Positions 48,524 to 61,286 of a stretch of DNA of 64,000 nt are shown here, in pieces. The notes below the pieces were generated by a model. The model searched no databases. It had not been told where the DNA came from and worked only from the letters and a program-made list of their open reading frames with translations. The DNA is taken from NCBI RefSeq assembly GCF_036884655.1, contig NC_088327.1, positions 11,418,501 to 11,482,500 of the forward strand, in the 5' to 3' direction. The DNA is from Musa acuminata AAA Group. Taxonomy: Eukaryota; Streptophyta; Magnoliopsida; Zingiberales; Musaceae. Within the stretch, counting starts at the first letter, position 1, and every line of letters begins with the position of its first letter. Both the position numbers and the translations under genes were made by a program.

Positions 48524-50639
48524 ATGGGCAATTGCTTCAACTGTCCATCGAGGGTCGAGAACTCCGCACATCGCGCTTCCTGTGAGTGTCGAAACCTGTT
48601 CTTTTTGGTTCGATTTGTTGCTTAAAGTTGTCATCTTACATCTGTTCCTCGCGGAATTCTGCTCAATTTTTGGGTTGTTGATGTAATCTTTCCATCTTTT
48701 TTTCCCCCACTGAACAGATCCTTCAAACATTGGTACCAGCAGAAGAAGTGTGTCGTCAAATCTTTCTGCACCTTCCTACAAGGAAAAGACTGGTGGTGCT
48801 CTTCCTGCTTCAAGAACTGAGGGGGAGATCTTGTCTAACTCAAATTTGAAGGCCTTCACCTTTAATGATCTAAGAAATGCCACCAGAAACTTCCGCCCCG
48901 ACAGTCTTATTGGGGAAGGAGGATTTGGCTATGTCTACAAAGGTTGGATCAATGAACAAAACTTTGCTCCTTCCAAGCCGGGATCAGGCATGGTGGTTGC
49001 TGTCAAGAAACTAAAACCTGAAGGATTCCAAGGCCACAAGGAATGGCTGGTAGGACAGGTTTTCTTCTCTCTTTGCGCCATGCATTCCTTGGTTCTTAAC
49101 CTTTTCTGGTGATTGATTGCAGACAGAGGTTAACTATCTGGGTCAGCTTCATCATCCAAACTTAGTTAAGCTGATCGGCTACTGTTCTGAGGGTGACAAT
49201 CGACTTCTGGTCTATGAATTCATGCCTAAAGGCAGCTTGGAAAACCATCTCTTCAGAAGTGAGTCACAACTGTTAATTCTTCATCCAACATTGCTTATTG
49301 CTTATTTTAAGAGATATAAACTCGAATCAATGTTGGAATATTAAATCAAACTTTGTGAATAGATAAAATTTTGGTTTGAGACTTGGAATTCATATTATAG
49401 TTGGAGTCAAAATCTTGATTTTATCCCTCTGTAAATATAAGGGTCCATGTAATACTTTAGATATACAATTGAAAGAAGAGATAAAAGTAGAGTCAAAAGA
49501 GTTGCAGAGATTAAAGGTGTTCTAGAGATTGTAAGTTTTCATATTTAATATCATGGTTAGTTTTTGAAGTGTCTCCTCTATGATTTTTTGATGTCCACCA
49601 TCTTTTTGTGAGAATTTTTCAACAAAATGTGAAGTATAAAAAATATATCCATTTCCAAAACAAAAAAAGCTGGTCTTCGTATATGCTGAAGAAAAAAAAT
49701 TACAACTATCAAGTAGTCTTGGTTATTGACATTGGTTTTATGGTCTTCTTATAGGAGGTGCTGAGCCACTACCCTGGGCAACTAGGATCAAAGTTGCAAT
49801 TGGAGCTGCAAGGGGGCTCTCATTCTTGAATGATGAGTCCCAAATCATATATCGAGATGTCAAGGCTTCTAACATTCTTCTTGACACGGTATGTTGGCAG
49901 GAATGGGAGATGGGCAGAAGTATCATGGAATTTGGTTTGCAGACTCGTACAGCTTATTTTTCTCTTCCACGATGCAGGATTTTAATGCAAAGCTGTCAGA
50001 CTTTGGATTGGCAAAAGATGGTCCTACTGGTGATAAAACTCATGTCTCAACTCAAGTGATGGGAACTCATGGATATGCTGCTCCAGAATACATTGCAACA
50101 GGTTGGATCTCTATGTTAAATCCTCTCACATGACATCAAGTATTTTGGGTTTCTTAAAACCAAATAATTTCTTGATTACAGGGCGGCTCTCTGCAAAAGC
50201 TGATGTCTACAGCTTTGGGGTTGTGTTACTGGAGCTGCTCACCGGGCGTAGAGCCCTTGAGAAGACAAAAGCTGGCACAGAGCAGAGCCTTGTGGACTGG
50301 GCAAAGCCTAGCTTGGGTGATAAGCGTAAGTTATACCGGATCATGGACCCAAGGCTGGAGGGGAAGTATCTGAAGAAAGGAGCTCATGAACTTGGCATCC
50401 TCGCTCTCCAGTGCATCGGCAAGGATGCTAAACGTCGGCCTCGGATGTCCGAGGTCTTGGCCTCCCTGGAGAAACTGCAAGACTCAAAATTTGGTGCCTT
50501 GCCACCCCAAGCTACTCGTCCGAAGACATCAAGTACGACACCGAGGTCACCTATGAGGAATCCCCCTCGCTCACCGCTGCGCCCAACACCGATCGGATCT
50601 CCTCTTCCGTCCTACCGGCGATCACCGTATGTATATTGA
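48524..50639 (+). CDS. PBL-like: Receptor-like cytoplasmic kinase, subfamily VII (PBL-type)
   Basis: Six exons: 48524-48581, 48718-49049, 49123-49258, 49755-49888, 49978-50101 and 50182-50639. All are GT-AG, 1,242 nt, giving 413 residues. The N-terminus MGNC provides a myristoylation glycine (G2) and a palmitoylation cysteine (C4), so the kinase should be anchored to the plasma membrane. The kinase domain has the glycine loop [12 protein letters not shown] (84-95), catalytic K116, YRDVKASN (D210), DFG (228-230), an activation loop [21 protein letters not shown] and APE (255-257). YRD in place of HRD is usual for this subfamily. The C-terminal tail is rich in Pro/Ser/Thr/Arg. RLCK-VII kinases relay signals from immune and growth receptors. 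All catalytic residues are present. Confidence 0.96.
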
Positions 50640-51585
50640 TCGGTAGAAGCTTAGTTGAACTTGTCGGTGATGACAGGGAAAGGGAAGTGAGGCTTTGTGC
50701 TTTCAAGAATGCAATCACCTCTGTGCAGATCAGCCGTCATGGAAACCTGTTGCTTTCTTGAAATATGTTGATTGAAGTTTGCCCATGTATACAAAGATTT
50801 GTTATGGATCTCCTGTATAACATGTAACAAAGAGTTGATACGTCCAGAGTTTTTGTTCTTATGGATTGGATCATCTTTTGCTTTAATGTAGATACTCTCT
50901 TAATCAAGGCTTTATTAATTAGTGATGTAATTATTTAGTATAAAGTAACAAATAGATTACTAGAAGAGAATTGTTAATGTCTCGTACACACGGTGTTATT
51001 ATTCTTTTCATCTTTTAAGTGTTTTTGATATTACAATAAGTAATCATTGACCGATTACTTATTTGGTAGGTTAATTTGAAGGGATCATATTTACTTCTTT
51101 GATTCATGTGAGTCTATATTGGAGTCAATTTGTCGGCCAATCGATTAATCATCAGACAATATTCTGTAAGGAATCCCTTATAGAAGTCATAATTTGACAA
51201 CATGATATGTAATATGATGTGTTCAGAAATGAAAACACAAAAAAGGGATGTAAGATGATTGCAATTCTCAGTGAGAAGTCTTCTTTCATGATACTTCATA
51301 ATCACTCATTTACGTTTGCCTGCTGAACTTATGGGAACATGATAAAAGAATATTTTGCCTGTCATTGAAATCTAGGAAAAATTATACAGACACAATCCAT
51401 TATAACTAAAGGACATACTCCCCTATCCCAAAATTTTGAGGACTTGTGCCCTTCGATAATACAAGGATCCCAGAATTGAAATCAACTCCTTATCCAATGT
51501 ACATCTATTATGCATATTACACGACTAGCTATTTGGATCGGATATGATGCAGCATAAGATGTAAACAACTCTGCTCATGATGACC
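50640..51585. other. Intergenic DNA between convergent genes
   Basis: 3' flanks of the kinase gene (+) and the PPR gene (-). AT-rich, with no features seen. Confidence 0.5.
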
Positions 51586-54036
51586 TTAATCATTTCCATC
51601 ATTGGTCGACAGTAGGGTGATATCCGGTACATATCCAAAATCTTTGATGAGTTTTGTTAGCCCATCCAACATGAAGTAGATCAAGTCTGCTTGCCGGTGC
51701 TCCCTACCTCTTGCGATGAACACATGTACCTCCTTCATCACTTCGATCCAACTATATCCTGGTTCTTTTGATGCCAAACTGCAATCCATTCCCTTCCTAA
51801 CCTTCTCCGCATCGACCCACATTCCCTTGGAAGCAAAGATATTTGATAATAACACATAAGGTCCACTGTCTTTGGGGTTTGCTGATATCGCCATTTCAGC
51901 TGCATACTTTCCCAATTCGACATCACCAGACACTTGACAGGCACTAAGCAAGCTCCTCCAAATAATTGCAGCTGGCGCAATTGGCATTTGCTCGATAAAT
52001 TCCTTAGCCTCGTGCACCTTTCCTGATCTACCCAAGAGACTAACAACAGAAGCATAATGTTCAATTCCTGGTACAACCCCATATTTGTCTCTCATAGAAT
52101 AGAAATGATGCAGCCCTTCCTCAACAAGCCCTGCATGGCTGCATGCTGATAGCACACCAACAAATGTGACATAGTTTGGTTCAATTTCCTCGTCATGCAT
52201 CAGCTGAAAAATCTTTAGGGCTTCTTCAGCTTGCCCATGTTGTGCATATCTTGAGATCATTGAGTTCCAAAACACAACATCTCTTCCACGCGTTGAATCA
52301 AATAATCTCCATGCCTCAATGATGCAACCACATTTTGCATACATGTCAACAAGCGCATTCGAGACATGGGGATCCAAATCTACTCCTGCCTTAATGATCA
52401 AGTTATGAAACTGTAACCCATGGAATAGGCTTGCAAGATTACTAGCTACAGTGACCAGTGCAACAAAAGTGAATTCCGTAGGTGTCAAACCGGAAACTTG
52501 GAGTTGATGGAAGAGCTTGAGGGCCTCTTCCCCTTGCCCATTCAGAGTGTACCCATAAATCATCGCATTCCACACCACGAGATCCTTGTTTTCCATCTCA
52601 TCAAAAATGGCTCTCGCATCATCAACAAACGAGCACTTAGAGTAAACATCAACCAGAGCGCTACCTGCGAATAAGTCCAATGCTGCTCCAAATTTGATCA
52701 TAAGGCTATGAAACTGTTTGCTCAAATCCACAGCTGACGATGATGCAGATACGCCAAGTAGGCTCACAAATGTCAGAAGGGTTGGATTCAATGTTCCGGA
52801 TCTCATCCTGTTGAACAGACTAACCGCCTCAACCAGCTTCTCATGCCTGGCATATCCTTCGATCATGGCATTAAAAGAGATCACATTATGTTCAAATATG
52901 ACATCAAAGACGACTCTCGCACAATCCAAAGAATTGCATTTGGCATACATATCAAGAAGCCCATTCTTAACATACTCATCGGCATCCAAATTCGCCTTGA
53001 TAGCATATCCATGCACTTGCTTCCCTTGCAGTAAGGCCATCAAGGACCCACAAGAACTGAGAACACTTGTGCAAGCAAATCTATCTGCCTGCCATCCTAA
53101 TTGGGTCATTTCTGAGAACAAATCAATCGCTTCAGAATCTAATGAATTTTGCATGTACCCAGCAATCATTGTGGTCCATGAGACAAGGTTTCTGACGCAC
53201 ATCCGATCAAACAGCCCTCGTGCAGTTCGTACTCTGTCGCACTTGCAATACAGGTCAATGAGAACATTGTTGATCGAAATATCCATATCGGTTCCGCCCC
53301 TGTACAGATGACCATGGATTTGCCTTCCGCCTTCAAGAAAATCTTCAGCCGAACAAGCACTAATGACACTCGAAAGAACAAACCTGTCGGGCTGAACTCC
53401 CGACTCCCTCATTTCATCGAATAGCTCCAACGATATCCAGCTTTTCCCTACTTGAGAATACCCTGTGATGACTGCGGTCCAGGTGACCGAGTTCCTCACC
53501 GGCAGCTCATCGAATATTAACATCGCCTCATCCATGCATCCAATTTTCGCATAGAAGTTGATCAATGCAGTACCCACAAAGACGTCCGAACAGAAACCAG
53601 TCTTTACGACAAGATCCTGAACTTGGCAGGCAAAACTGTCCGCACGCAACTGGACGCAGGCACGAAGGACGCTGGCGACGATGAACTCATTAGGGCACCC
53701 GAAGGCGGACCTCCGGAAGCGCGAAAAGAGGGCAATGGCTTCCTCCTCTCGTCCATGCTGCGCACACATGGAGATCATCGTGGACCAAGAGATTAGGTTA
53801 GTCCGGGGCATTCTGTCGAACAGCTGCCGGGCTTCCCCGAGGCGGCCCGCCTTGGAGTAGCCATTGAGGAGAAGGTTGTTCAAGAAGAGGTCGGATTCGA
53901 TGCCAGCGACGACGGATTGGGCGTGGATGGGGGGGAGGCGGCGGCGGTGGGTTCGATCGGAGATGCATGACTGCAAAAGACGCACGAGGTTTTGGACTCT
54001 CGGAAGCAGGTCGTACGCTACCGATTTAGAGCTCAT
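51586..54036 (-). CDS. PLS-class pentatricopeptide repeat protein with E/E+ end
   Basis: This is one uninterrupted exon of 816 codons, as is usual for the PPR family. After a short targeting-type N-terminus it consists of successive P, L and S repeats of 31-36 residues across nearly the whole protein; motifs such as LFNNLL-NGYSKAG, WTTMIAGYMQNS, NALVDMYAKCG and WNSMISRYAQHGQAEEAL are plain. It ends with E and E+ motifs (IWRSLLSACQVSGDVELGKYAAE, then GYSWIEV and FIARGREHRQ) and lacks a DYW deaminase domain. It resembles Arabidopsis At4g39530. Such proteins bind specific organellar RNAs and often take part in C-to-U editing with a partner deaminase. The target organelle and site cannot be told by eye. 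Confidence 0.93.
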   Translation of the reverse strand: MSSKSVAYDLLPRVQNLVRLLQSCISDRTHRRRLPPIHAQSVVAGIESDLFLNNLLLNGYSKAGRLGEARQLFDRMPRTNLISWSTMISMCAQHGREEEAIALFSRFRRSAFGCPNEFIVASVLRACVQLRADSFACQVQDLVVKTGFCSDVFVGTALINFYAKIGCMDEAMLIFDELPVRNSVTWTAVITGYSQVGKSWISLELFDEMRESGVQPDRFVLSSVISACSAEDFLEGGRQIHGHLYRGGTDMDISINNVLIDLYCKCDRVRTARGLFDRMCVRNLVSWTTMIAGYMQNSLDSEAIDLFSEMTQLGWQADRFACTSVLSSCGSLMALLQGKQVHGYAIKANLDADEYVKNGLLDMYAKCNSLDCARVVFDVIFEHNVISFNAMIEGYARHEKLVEAVSLFNRMRSGTLNPTLLTFVSLLGVSASSSAVDLSKQFHSLMIKFGAALDLFAGSALVDVYSKCSFVDDARAIFDEMENKDLVVWNAMIYGYTLNGQGEEALKLFHQLQVSGLTPTEFTFVALVTVASNLASLFHGLQFHNLIIKAGVDLDPHVSNALVDMYAKCGCIIEAWRLFDSTRGRDVVFWNSMISRYAQHGQAEEALKIFQLMHDEEIEPNYVTFVGVLSACSHAGLVEEGLHHFYSMRDKYGVVPGIEHYASVVSLLGRSGKVHEAKEFIEQMPIAPAAIIWRSLLSACQVSGDVELGKYAAEMAISANPKDSGPYVLLSNIFASKGMWVDAEKVRKGMDCSLASKEPGYSWIEVMKEVHVFIARGREHRQADLIYFMLDGLTKLIKDFGYVPDITLLSTNDGND

Positions 54037-55642
54037 AAGGCCATATCATAACGAGCACGCGCGCGTGCGTGGTAGTCAGTTCGCGGTGTGCGCTTTTATG
54101 GGTGACAGCGGCGTAGCGGTTCAGCGCGGACCGAACCCGAATCGACCAACATCAGATCTATCAAGCAATTGTGTCTACCACTGAGCTCATTTCGTAGAAT
54201 TGATCGGCTCATTTCAAGCAAACATTCTGGACTATTCGAATCGATCGTAGTGGAGGGCTCGACCGTTTTGGTAAGTCGGATCGGATCCAAATTGATTAGA
54301 TTCATCTCATGATTTTTAATTGACGACCCGAATACTTTTGTAAGTATTATTACTTGGCATCTATTATGGGTTTAAATATCCAAATAATTGATTAAAAACT
54401 CTATCTTATTAGATTTTTTTATTTTTTATTATATAAATTATTTATTTAACTAGTTAATATTTTTATTTAATAATTCTAAATATGACTCAAAGTCTCTATA
54501 TCGATACCCTCGTTAAAGCCCAATATATTTATGATGTTTAAATACTAGATCGACTAATGCATTGAATAAATAATTTATAAACTTCGTGACGCATGATCTA
54601 AGATACTTAAATTAAAATTAATAATAATATATCAATTAAATTCTTATAAATCAATTAAAGAGTTCATCAACCAAAAAAACATAATATATATAATGAAATG
54701 GAAACAATATTTCAGAACAATATATGCTATTCACCTTCAAAATCTCTGGTAGGTACTACAGAGGTAGACTCCACCACCATAATCTCCATGCAGAAGCAGG
54801 ACATATCACCAACAATCCACCTTGCATAGCAATAACTTTCTAATAAGTTGTCCTTAAGGTGAGCAAATTGGATATATCCCATTGAATGGAAGACAAACTT
54901 CCTAAATCAGCAACATAGATATGATATATTTCCTACAAGGATAGCATCACAGTTACAGAAACCAGACTTCATGAATGGTCACTATGAATAAACTAAAGAA
55001 AAAGCTAAAATATATTGACATTGTATCTTCTAAGATTGAAAACAAGTAAAGCAAACTTTAGCCTAAAAGCCAAGACAGAGAAAACAGCAAATATTGAGTA
55101 TCAAGATAGAATAAATGCTTCTAGCAATATCCTTATACTTTTCATCCGCATGGCCTTAATTCTAAATCACAGAGTTCCTCCTCATTGTAGATGATGCCAT
55201 TGAATGAAGATAAGGTTCATACACCTGAAGTTGACAGCCATGTTTACTTTCCAGTACCTGTCAATCCATCTAAATGAGAAATGATCTTATTCATTGTGGG
55301 ATAATTTCTCTGCATGATCAACAATTGTTGTTTAAGCTCTACTATTTCTTGCAGAATTTTGAGTTACTATTTGTGAGGAACAAACAATTTCAGTCAGTGA
55401 GTATATAAACATTAGAACAAAGAAAACAATCAGGAAGACCTTTAACATTGCAATTAAATCCATAATTTTGTGTGTAGATAGATCCAACTCTCAGTATTAG
55501 ACAGAATTTTGAGGCTCAAAGCCACTGCACCACCAAAAATTCCCAATGGATTTGATGTCACAAACCTGCTGGTAACGGTGAAAGGAAGGAAGGAAGGAGA
55601 GAAGGAAACCCCAAAGGTCCATGAAAGATCCCGCATTTGAGC
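54037..55642. other. AT-rich intergenic DNA
   Basis: The first ~250 bp is the PPR promoter side, and the rest is AT-rich. No open frame above 70 codons has family character, and I see no transposon ends. Confidence 0.45.
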
Positions 55643-56248
55643 TCAAAATCCTGTCGGCCCGCCGCCTCTCTTCTCCTCCGACCCCCTTTGCGACCCGTCG
55701 GCCATCGAGAGGCAGTAGTCGGCGATCTCCCGGAACTTGGGCACGCTCCGGAGGTCCACCTTGGTGCCGTCCTTGAGGGTGATCACCAGGTCCCCCCACT
55801 CGCCGATGAATCTCGGCACCACCTGCACGTCCTGGATGGAGGAGTAGGGGAAGTCGCTGCGGTCCTGGCCGGTGAACCCGGAGATGACGGTGACCCGGCG
55901 GGTGGTGAAGCGGTAGCGGAGGAAGAAGGCGCGGGAGACGGCGGCGAGGGTGAGGGGGAGCCAGAGGAGAGTGAACCCGAGGAGGAGGTTGGCGAGGAGG
56001 TCCCCGTAGTGGGCGCCGCCGTCGAAGAAGATGCGCTCCTCCTCGGCGGCGGCGGAGCTAGGAGGGGATTTCGGGGAGAGTGTCCGGGAGGAGGAGGAGG
56101 AGGAGGAGGCGAAGAGCTTGGTGGTGGGGGGTCGGGCGCCAGCCGGGGTTTTGGAGGGAAAGGAGTGGTGAGAGACGGTGGGAAGGAGGGTTTTAGCCGC
56201 GGAGGACAGCGGCGGAGAGAGGAGGACAGCGGCGGCGGCGGTTGCCAT
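55643..56248 (-). CDS. Plastid-targeted PH-like (DUF304/YdbS-type) membrane protein
   Basis: 201 residues in one exon. The first ~65 residues are rich in Ser/Ala/Pro with basic residues and almost no acidic ones, a typical chloroplast transit peptide. A hydrophobic segment GDLLANLLLGFTLLWLPLTLAAVSRA (about 80-108) is followed by the bacterial-type PH domain: RYRFTTRRVTVISGF, SDFPYSSIQDVQVVPRF, WGDLVITLKDGTKVDLRSVPKFREI. This domain arrangement is conserved in plants and cyanobacteria but its role is unknown. The start at 56248 is chosen because it opens the transit peptide; the frame is also open upstream to 56362 without a better ATG. GGA-rich coding gives spurious long frames on the other strand. 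Confidence 0.85.
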   Translation of the reverse strand: MATAAAAVLLSPPLSSAAKTLLPTVSHHSFPSKTPAGARPPTTKLFASSSSSSSRTLSPKSPPSSAAAEEERIFFDGGAHYGDLLANLLLGFTLLWLPLTLAAVSRAFFLRYRFTTRRVTVISGFTGQDRSDFPYSSIQDVQVVPRFIGEWGDLVITLKDGTKVDLRSVPKFREIADYCLSMADGSQRGSEEKRGGGPTGF

Positions 56249-58837
56249 GCTTTCTAGATTTGGCGGGCTTATCCATAGCCGTGAGCTATATGGCCAGGAG
56301 ACGAAGTGGGCAAGCTTCCTATTGGTGCCGGATCTGCTGCAAGACCTGCTCCACTCGATCACTTATCCACGAACGGAATGAAGCCGCGTGTTAAGACATT
56401 GGGCCAGACTCGTTTGATTTTGACCTGATCGGCTGGACTTTTGGATTGGGTGGAAACCCAATTTGGGCCATCATAAAATCGATTCAAAACCCAAATCGAC
56501 GCCAGTCTAACCCCATATCCCAATCTCTTTCTCTAGTGTAAATTATAATGTTAATTCTATATTAATCACTTCAACATTCTCATATACATCAAAAGCTTTA
56601 CGTCCTATATATATGTCCTCCAAAGCAAAATCCATGTGATCAAAACAGGCATGAATTAGTATAACAAAGAATGATGAAACTTTCCACAGTTTGAATCCCC
56701 ATATTTGAATCACAATGACAATCTATCTTCTAATGTTGAGAGAGAGAGAGAGTGGGTGCAGTTCCTCCCTGAGCATTTTTTCTGCAGCCAAATGAAGGGC
56801 TTGTGGATGAACAAACAACAGAGCATGAAGATGAGGAGTTCCAATCTCTTGATCCCAAACAGGAATCTTGTGAGAAAGAAGAAGCAGCAGGACCACCAAG
56901 TATGAGTTATTTGAAGTACTGAGGACATTTCAGTAATGAGTTGTTGCGAGGCCACATACAAACATGTCTTCGTGCCCCATCTCCAATGTGCTCAGCACAT
57001 GGCCACACAATGCGCAATCAAACAGCTGAGTACAGAAGGGAGGGGCATTCTGATCGAGAAGATAGGCCAGAATAGTTGGCAGCACATGTGTGAGGGAAGA
57101 AAGCAATCCCCCCCAACATCATGCTCCTCAATATCAGAGAAATTATCTGTAACGATGGATCTTGCAAACTTGTTTATCTGATTGCTGGTTGACTTCAGCT
57201 GCTGATTCATGAGCACTAGCATCTGATGGTCAACTGGTCCACCCTATCATTTGTTCTCTCACTGATCAAAGAAGAATCAGTACCTCTAATCGAGGATGAT
57301 CTGTTCATCCTCAGCTGTGATCATGTTATCATGCCACCTAACATGCATGATCCCCTCTAATTCCAGGTTGACTTTTATGACATCATGGGAAATCTCAACC
57401 TGAGTTCTCATCTGACCTTGTTTTCATAGGATCATGATGTGAAACCCTATCTACCTGGGATCAGTTCTTGATCACCTCTGATGTCTTTTTTCTATTTATG
57501 TTCCCCATCCAATCAGTGTTTTTCAGATCAAATTACAGCAACAATTCTATGATAGGTTTTCTTGTGCCTTTCATTCTGGTTCATCCACTTTTGATAGCAG
57601 ACAGCCACTGCATCAAACAAGGAAGCTTGTGATCCAGCATAGAGAAGCCTTCAGGGAGCTCCCCCTCTCTTGAGATAGCTGAACAGCAGAGCGTATTACT
57701 GGCAGCTTCATAGCCATGAGAGAAGACTAGGTCAGTGTGCTTCCACATGGAGCTGAGGCCACTCTTCACTTACATAGCAGTCCTCATCAACATGAAAAGA
57801 ACAGCTCCACACTGAGCCCTCCCAATCGAGATGAGGATTGCCATTGCAGCGCAGCTGATTAGAGCTTCCATACATTTTGGATAGGCTATAATAATAAAGA
57901 ATTCACTGGACATGACTAATTATGCGATGAAGTTCCTCAATTCTGGCAAGATATGTCATTCAAGAAAATGAACTCAGAGCTCTCAGACTCCAAGAAGTAA
58001 TCATTGCTGGCATCCTCAGAGCAAGGCAGATGGACAGAGATGCCTGTGATTGTGAGTGCCCTGACCCACCCACTCTGATTCCCTGAACGAGAGCACGACG
58101 CCATGTCTCGTGAGCTGTGATCACAAGCCCTTGATCTACTCTCTCATTGACTTTCATGCCTAAAGGTTTTGACTACTGTGTCTCTGTCTCTCGCTCTCAG
58201 CATACAAAGTAGAAATTTTCATTCTTGGACCATATTTCGAAGGCGAGGATGTAATTCTATGTTTTTGAGAATCTGGCGCATTTATTTAATCGTTGCAGAA
58301 ATTCCGGTCACCATCTCATCCAGTACACGGTGCAGTTTCTATCGAGGAAACAGTACCTGTGATGTCGAGGATGATTTCAGAGAACTACTGGGTTTCTAGT
58401 GTTTGATGAGTAGTTCTTGAGATTGTTAGCTGCAACAGTGAGTTATGAGCTGATGTTTCTTTTCGGTGTTCAGTCAACAAGATGTTCCGGAACAGTAGAA
58501 ATGAGATCTGAATCCCACGAAATAAGGAAAACAGTTCATGATGAACCTAGAAAATTCAGCACAAGACTGCTCCGTTGCACCACCATCACCATCAGAATAG
58601 TTTGCAGGTTAGTGTTGACAGTGAGTCACATGCCTCTCTTTCTTATCTAAGAGTAGAACTTTTCCTCTCAGGCCAAAATGGGGTACGGGTTAAAGGTCGT
58701 CTTCCACTGTCAGCAAGATATTACTACCAAAACCAGTGACAGTCTCCTTTCCACACACCTTGTTTTCTTCCTCATGTTCTTTCCTCTCAGTTTCTTTCTT
58801 TCCCCTCTTCTTTCGTGCTATTCCTCAGAGATATCTC

Positions 58838-58846
<9 letters not shown>

Positions 58847-58892
<46 letters not shown>
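58847..58892. repeat. (CT)n microsatellite
   Basis: About 23 CT units in non-coding DNA. Confidence 0.95.
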
Positions 58893-58893
<1 letters not shown>

Positions 58894-59168
58894 GCGGCAT
58901 ATGCTTCATACTGCTCGAACCTTTATGCTTCTGAATAGGTTCGGTGACGATCTTTCATTGAAAAGAAGAGTAGTTCAAACGACAAGTCATGATGGAAAGA
59001 GCTTTCAGAAAAGTGAATGAACCTTTTTGATACATGGTCCATGTGGCAGCCAAGAACAGACTCTAATAGCTCTAAAGCTCTTAGCTTTTGTAGCTGAACT
59101 TTCTTGAGAACATCTGAAAAGATGCATGTTCTTAGCCTTCCAAGAACAGTTAACTACAAGCAACATGA

Positions 59169-59169
<1 letters not shown>

Positions 59170-59205
<36 letters not shown>
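59170..59205. repeat. (GA)n microsatellite
   Basis: About 16 GA units, 3' of the HD-Zip gene. Confidence 0.93.
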
Positions 59206-59211
<6 letters not shown>

Positions 59212-59518
59212 GGGAGTTCAAGGAGTGTACAGGAGCTACAAACGAAACTAGCCAACAGAAATATGCATGTAAACTTAGTTAAAACTGATGGTATCACTCA
59301 GCACAGGCGAGAAAAGGGAAAAAGAATGGGAATACAAATACTGAAGCCTGTCTTCTCAGATTTTCCAACCTTATCTGAATCAAAAGGCGATCTTTTTTGC
59401 TCATGCACATCTCATATATGTAGTAGAGTTCTGGTGCTGCTAATGCAGCATAGCTTTCACAGTTGGGCACGCAGGTGGAGAGTAATTGGGAGATCTCTTT
59501 ATACATCAAACCGACGCA

Positions 59519-60574
59519 TCAGTGGAAGTTGTGGTGATCCGACCATGACCAGAAGGAGGCAGATTGATCTTCCATGCTGCATAACAAGTTGCTGAAGCTC
59601 CCTTCGGTGACGCCATTCTCGATCTTGGGGCATTGCATGTCTGGCCTCGAGGTACTCTGAAGGAGCTGGTCTATGTCGGCAGGCCTAATTGATTGGAAGA
59701 AAGGTAAGCTTTGGTGAGGGTGCAAGGGGCTCTCGGTGACCGATGTCCTCGAGATATCCAAGTTGATCTCGGAGCTGTTCTCGCTCCTGTTGCTGCAAGA
59801 GGCTTCAGTTTCTTTGTTGAGGTTGATGAGTTCCGATGTTTCTCTGCCTTTGAGAGCCATGATCTGCATAGCCAAGAAGAGCTATCTATTAAACCCAATC
59901 ATTGGAAGGCTGAAATCCTCCTCAAAAGCCTCGAGCAAGGAGTAATTCGAACCAGATCTTGTCAAGACCAATACGAGAATCGAGTAATTTAAGAGGCCAT
60001 ACCTCGGCCTGGAGCTTCTTATTTTGTGATTGCAGAGCTTCATTTTCTGATCTCATGGCCTCGAACTGCCTCTTCAGCAGGTCGTAATCCTTCTCCAATT
60101 GCTTCGTCTTCCACCTGGCCCTCCTGTTCTGGAACCAAATGGCCACCTGCCTGGGCTGCAATCCCAGGGCTCGGGCCAGCTGCATTTTCCTCTCCGGCTC
60201 CAGTTTGTTCCCCAGCTCAAAGTTCTTCTCCAGCATCCTCACCTGCTCCATGTTCAGCCTCCTTTTCTTCTCCCCTGTCTGCATGCCGTCATCGGATAAC
60301 TCGTCCTCCCCGTTCATCCCTTCCCCGTTCTCGATCCCCGAGAAGGACATGGACCTCCTCCCCAGCATCGGACCCACGGCTGCACCATTCCAGTCGGTTT
60401 AGTTTCACTTCCAAGGAGTCAGAAATGGATGGAGATGTACAGAAACCCACCTCGGAGGTCTTGGAGATTGCTGCACGGGGTGGCGTGGAGGAGTTGCCGT
60501 TCTTCTTCTTCTTCTCCATGTGGTGTTTGCATTTGCAACACATAATCCGGTGTGAAGAAGGAGGATGAAGCCAT
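59519..60574 (-). CDS. HOX21-like: HD-Zip class I transcription factor (ATHB13/HOX21-like)
   Basis: Three exons (60574-60451, 60379-60003, 59863-59519; GT-AG) sum to 846 nt, 281 residues. An acidic patch (GEDELSDDG, 65-73) precedes the homeodomain (about 78-134) with [26 protein letters not shown] and the recognition helix [16 protein letters not shown] (120-135). A leucine zipper follows with heptads L136, L143, M150, L157, L164 and L171, crossing the exon 2/3 junction. The zipper and the [15 protein letters not shown] block after it are typical of the ATHB3/13/20/23 clade (rice HOX21/23/25). The C-terminus ends with an aromatic [14 protein letters not shown] tail. Such factors bind CAATNATTG as dimers and act in growth and ABA or stress responses. 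Confidence 0.95.
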
Positions 60575-61286
60575 CACGCCACCACAGGACACCAGCAAAG
60601 GAGAAGAAGATGAAGATGGAGGTTGAGGTTGAGGTGGCGAGAGATCAAATAGAAACCGATCGCCGTATTACCACAACAACAACAACAAGCAGAAGATGAA
60701 GTGAATGGTAATGTCAAATTCCTCAACCTCCGATGCGAAGAGGCAAAAGGAAGCTGTTTGACTATGAACAACAACTCATCATCATGTAATCACATATGAT
60801 CTCACTACGCTCCATGAATTCACAGTGAGAAATGCAATTTGTAGGCATCTGTAAAGGTGGTGGCCCTAATGGTAATGGAGAAAGGAAGGGCAGGAATCTA
60901 GGGATGGGTCCTATGAGCTCCCAGGGTTGCTACCTAACACACATACACCTCTCATGAATCATCCATCACCTTCCTGACGCTGATGCATCGAAAGAAGGCT
61001 TAAGGCGAAGATTAGACCCACTTTAGCCTTCAATACTTTGATCCCCCACAAACAAGCCTTGGTTTGGTTGCTAGCTCGGTGTCATGTCACATCCCGCTCT
61101 TCCGCGCTATCCATTATGGTGCACCTCATCTTTCCATGTTCACACACGTAGTATCGGTCACACGATGTGATCGCTGACTATTGACCCACCTGCAAGGAAT
61201 TGGATAGATACCGTATTTAACTATCGAAAGTCCACAATAAATATAGCTGCATTATATGGTCTGAGAATGATTCATAAATGTGAGGA
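60575..61286. other. Upstream region of the HD-Zip gene
   Basis: 5' leader and promoter side. It has an (AAC)n run near 60672-60690. No gene recognised. Confidence 0.45.

Larger units (their letters stand above)
56249..59518. other. Long intergenic region
   Basis: 3.3 kb without a recognised gene. It has (AG)n at 56740-56752, a (CT)n microsatellite at 58847-58892 and (GA)n at 59170-59205. Many short frames of 60-90 codons occur on both strands without conserved motifs. It includes the 3' flank of the HD-Zip gene. Confidence 0.45.

Noticed and set aside
49826..49888. YRD instead of HRD as evidence of a pseudokinase
   Set aside because: Tyrosine at this position is normal for RLCK-VII kinases; the lysine, both aspartates and the glycine loop are intact.
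55637..56257. 206-codon Gly/Glu-rich frame on the plus strand
   Set aside because: It is the antisense of the plastid PH-like gene, whose minus-strand frame has a clear domain.
57645..57672. Resemblance to the miR159/miR319 sequence (cttcagggagctcccc)
   Set aside because: The match to the mature miRNA fails in the middle bases and I found no complementary arm nearby.
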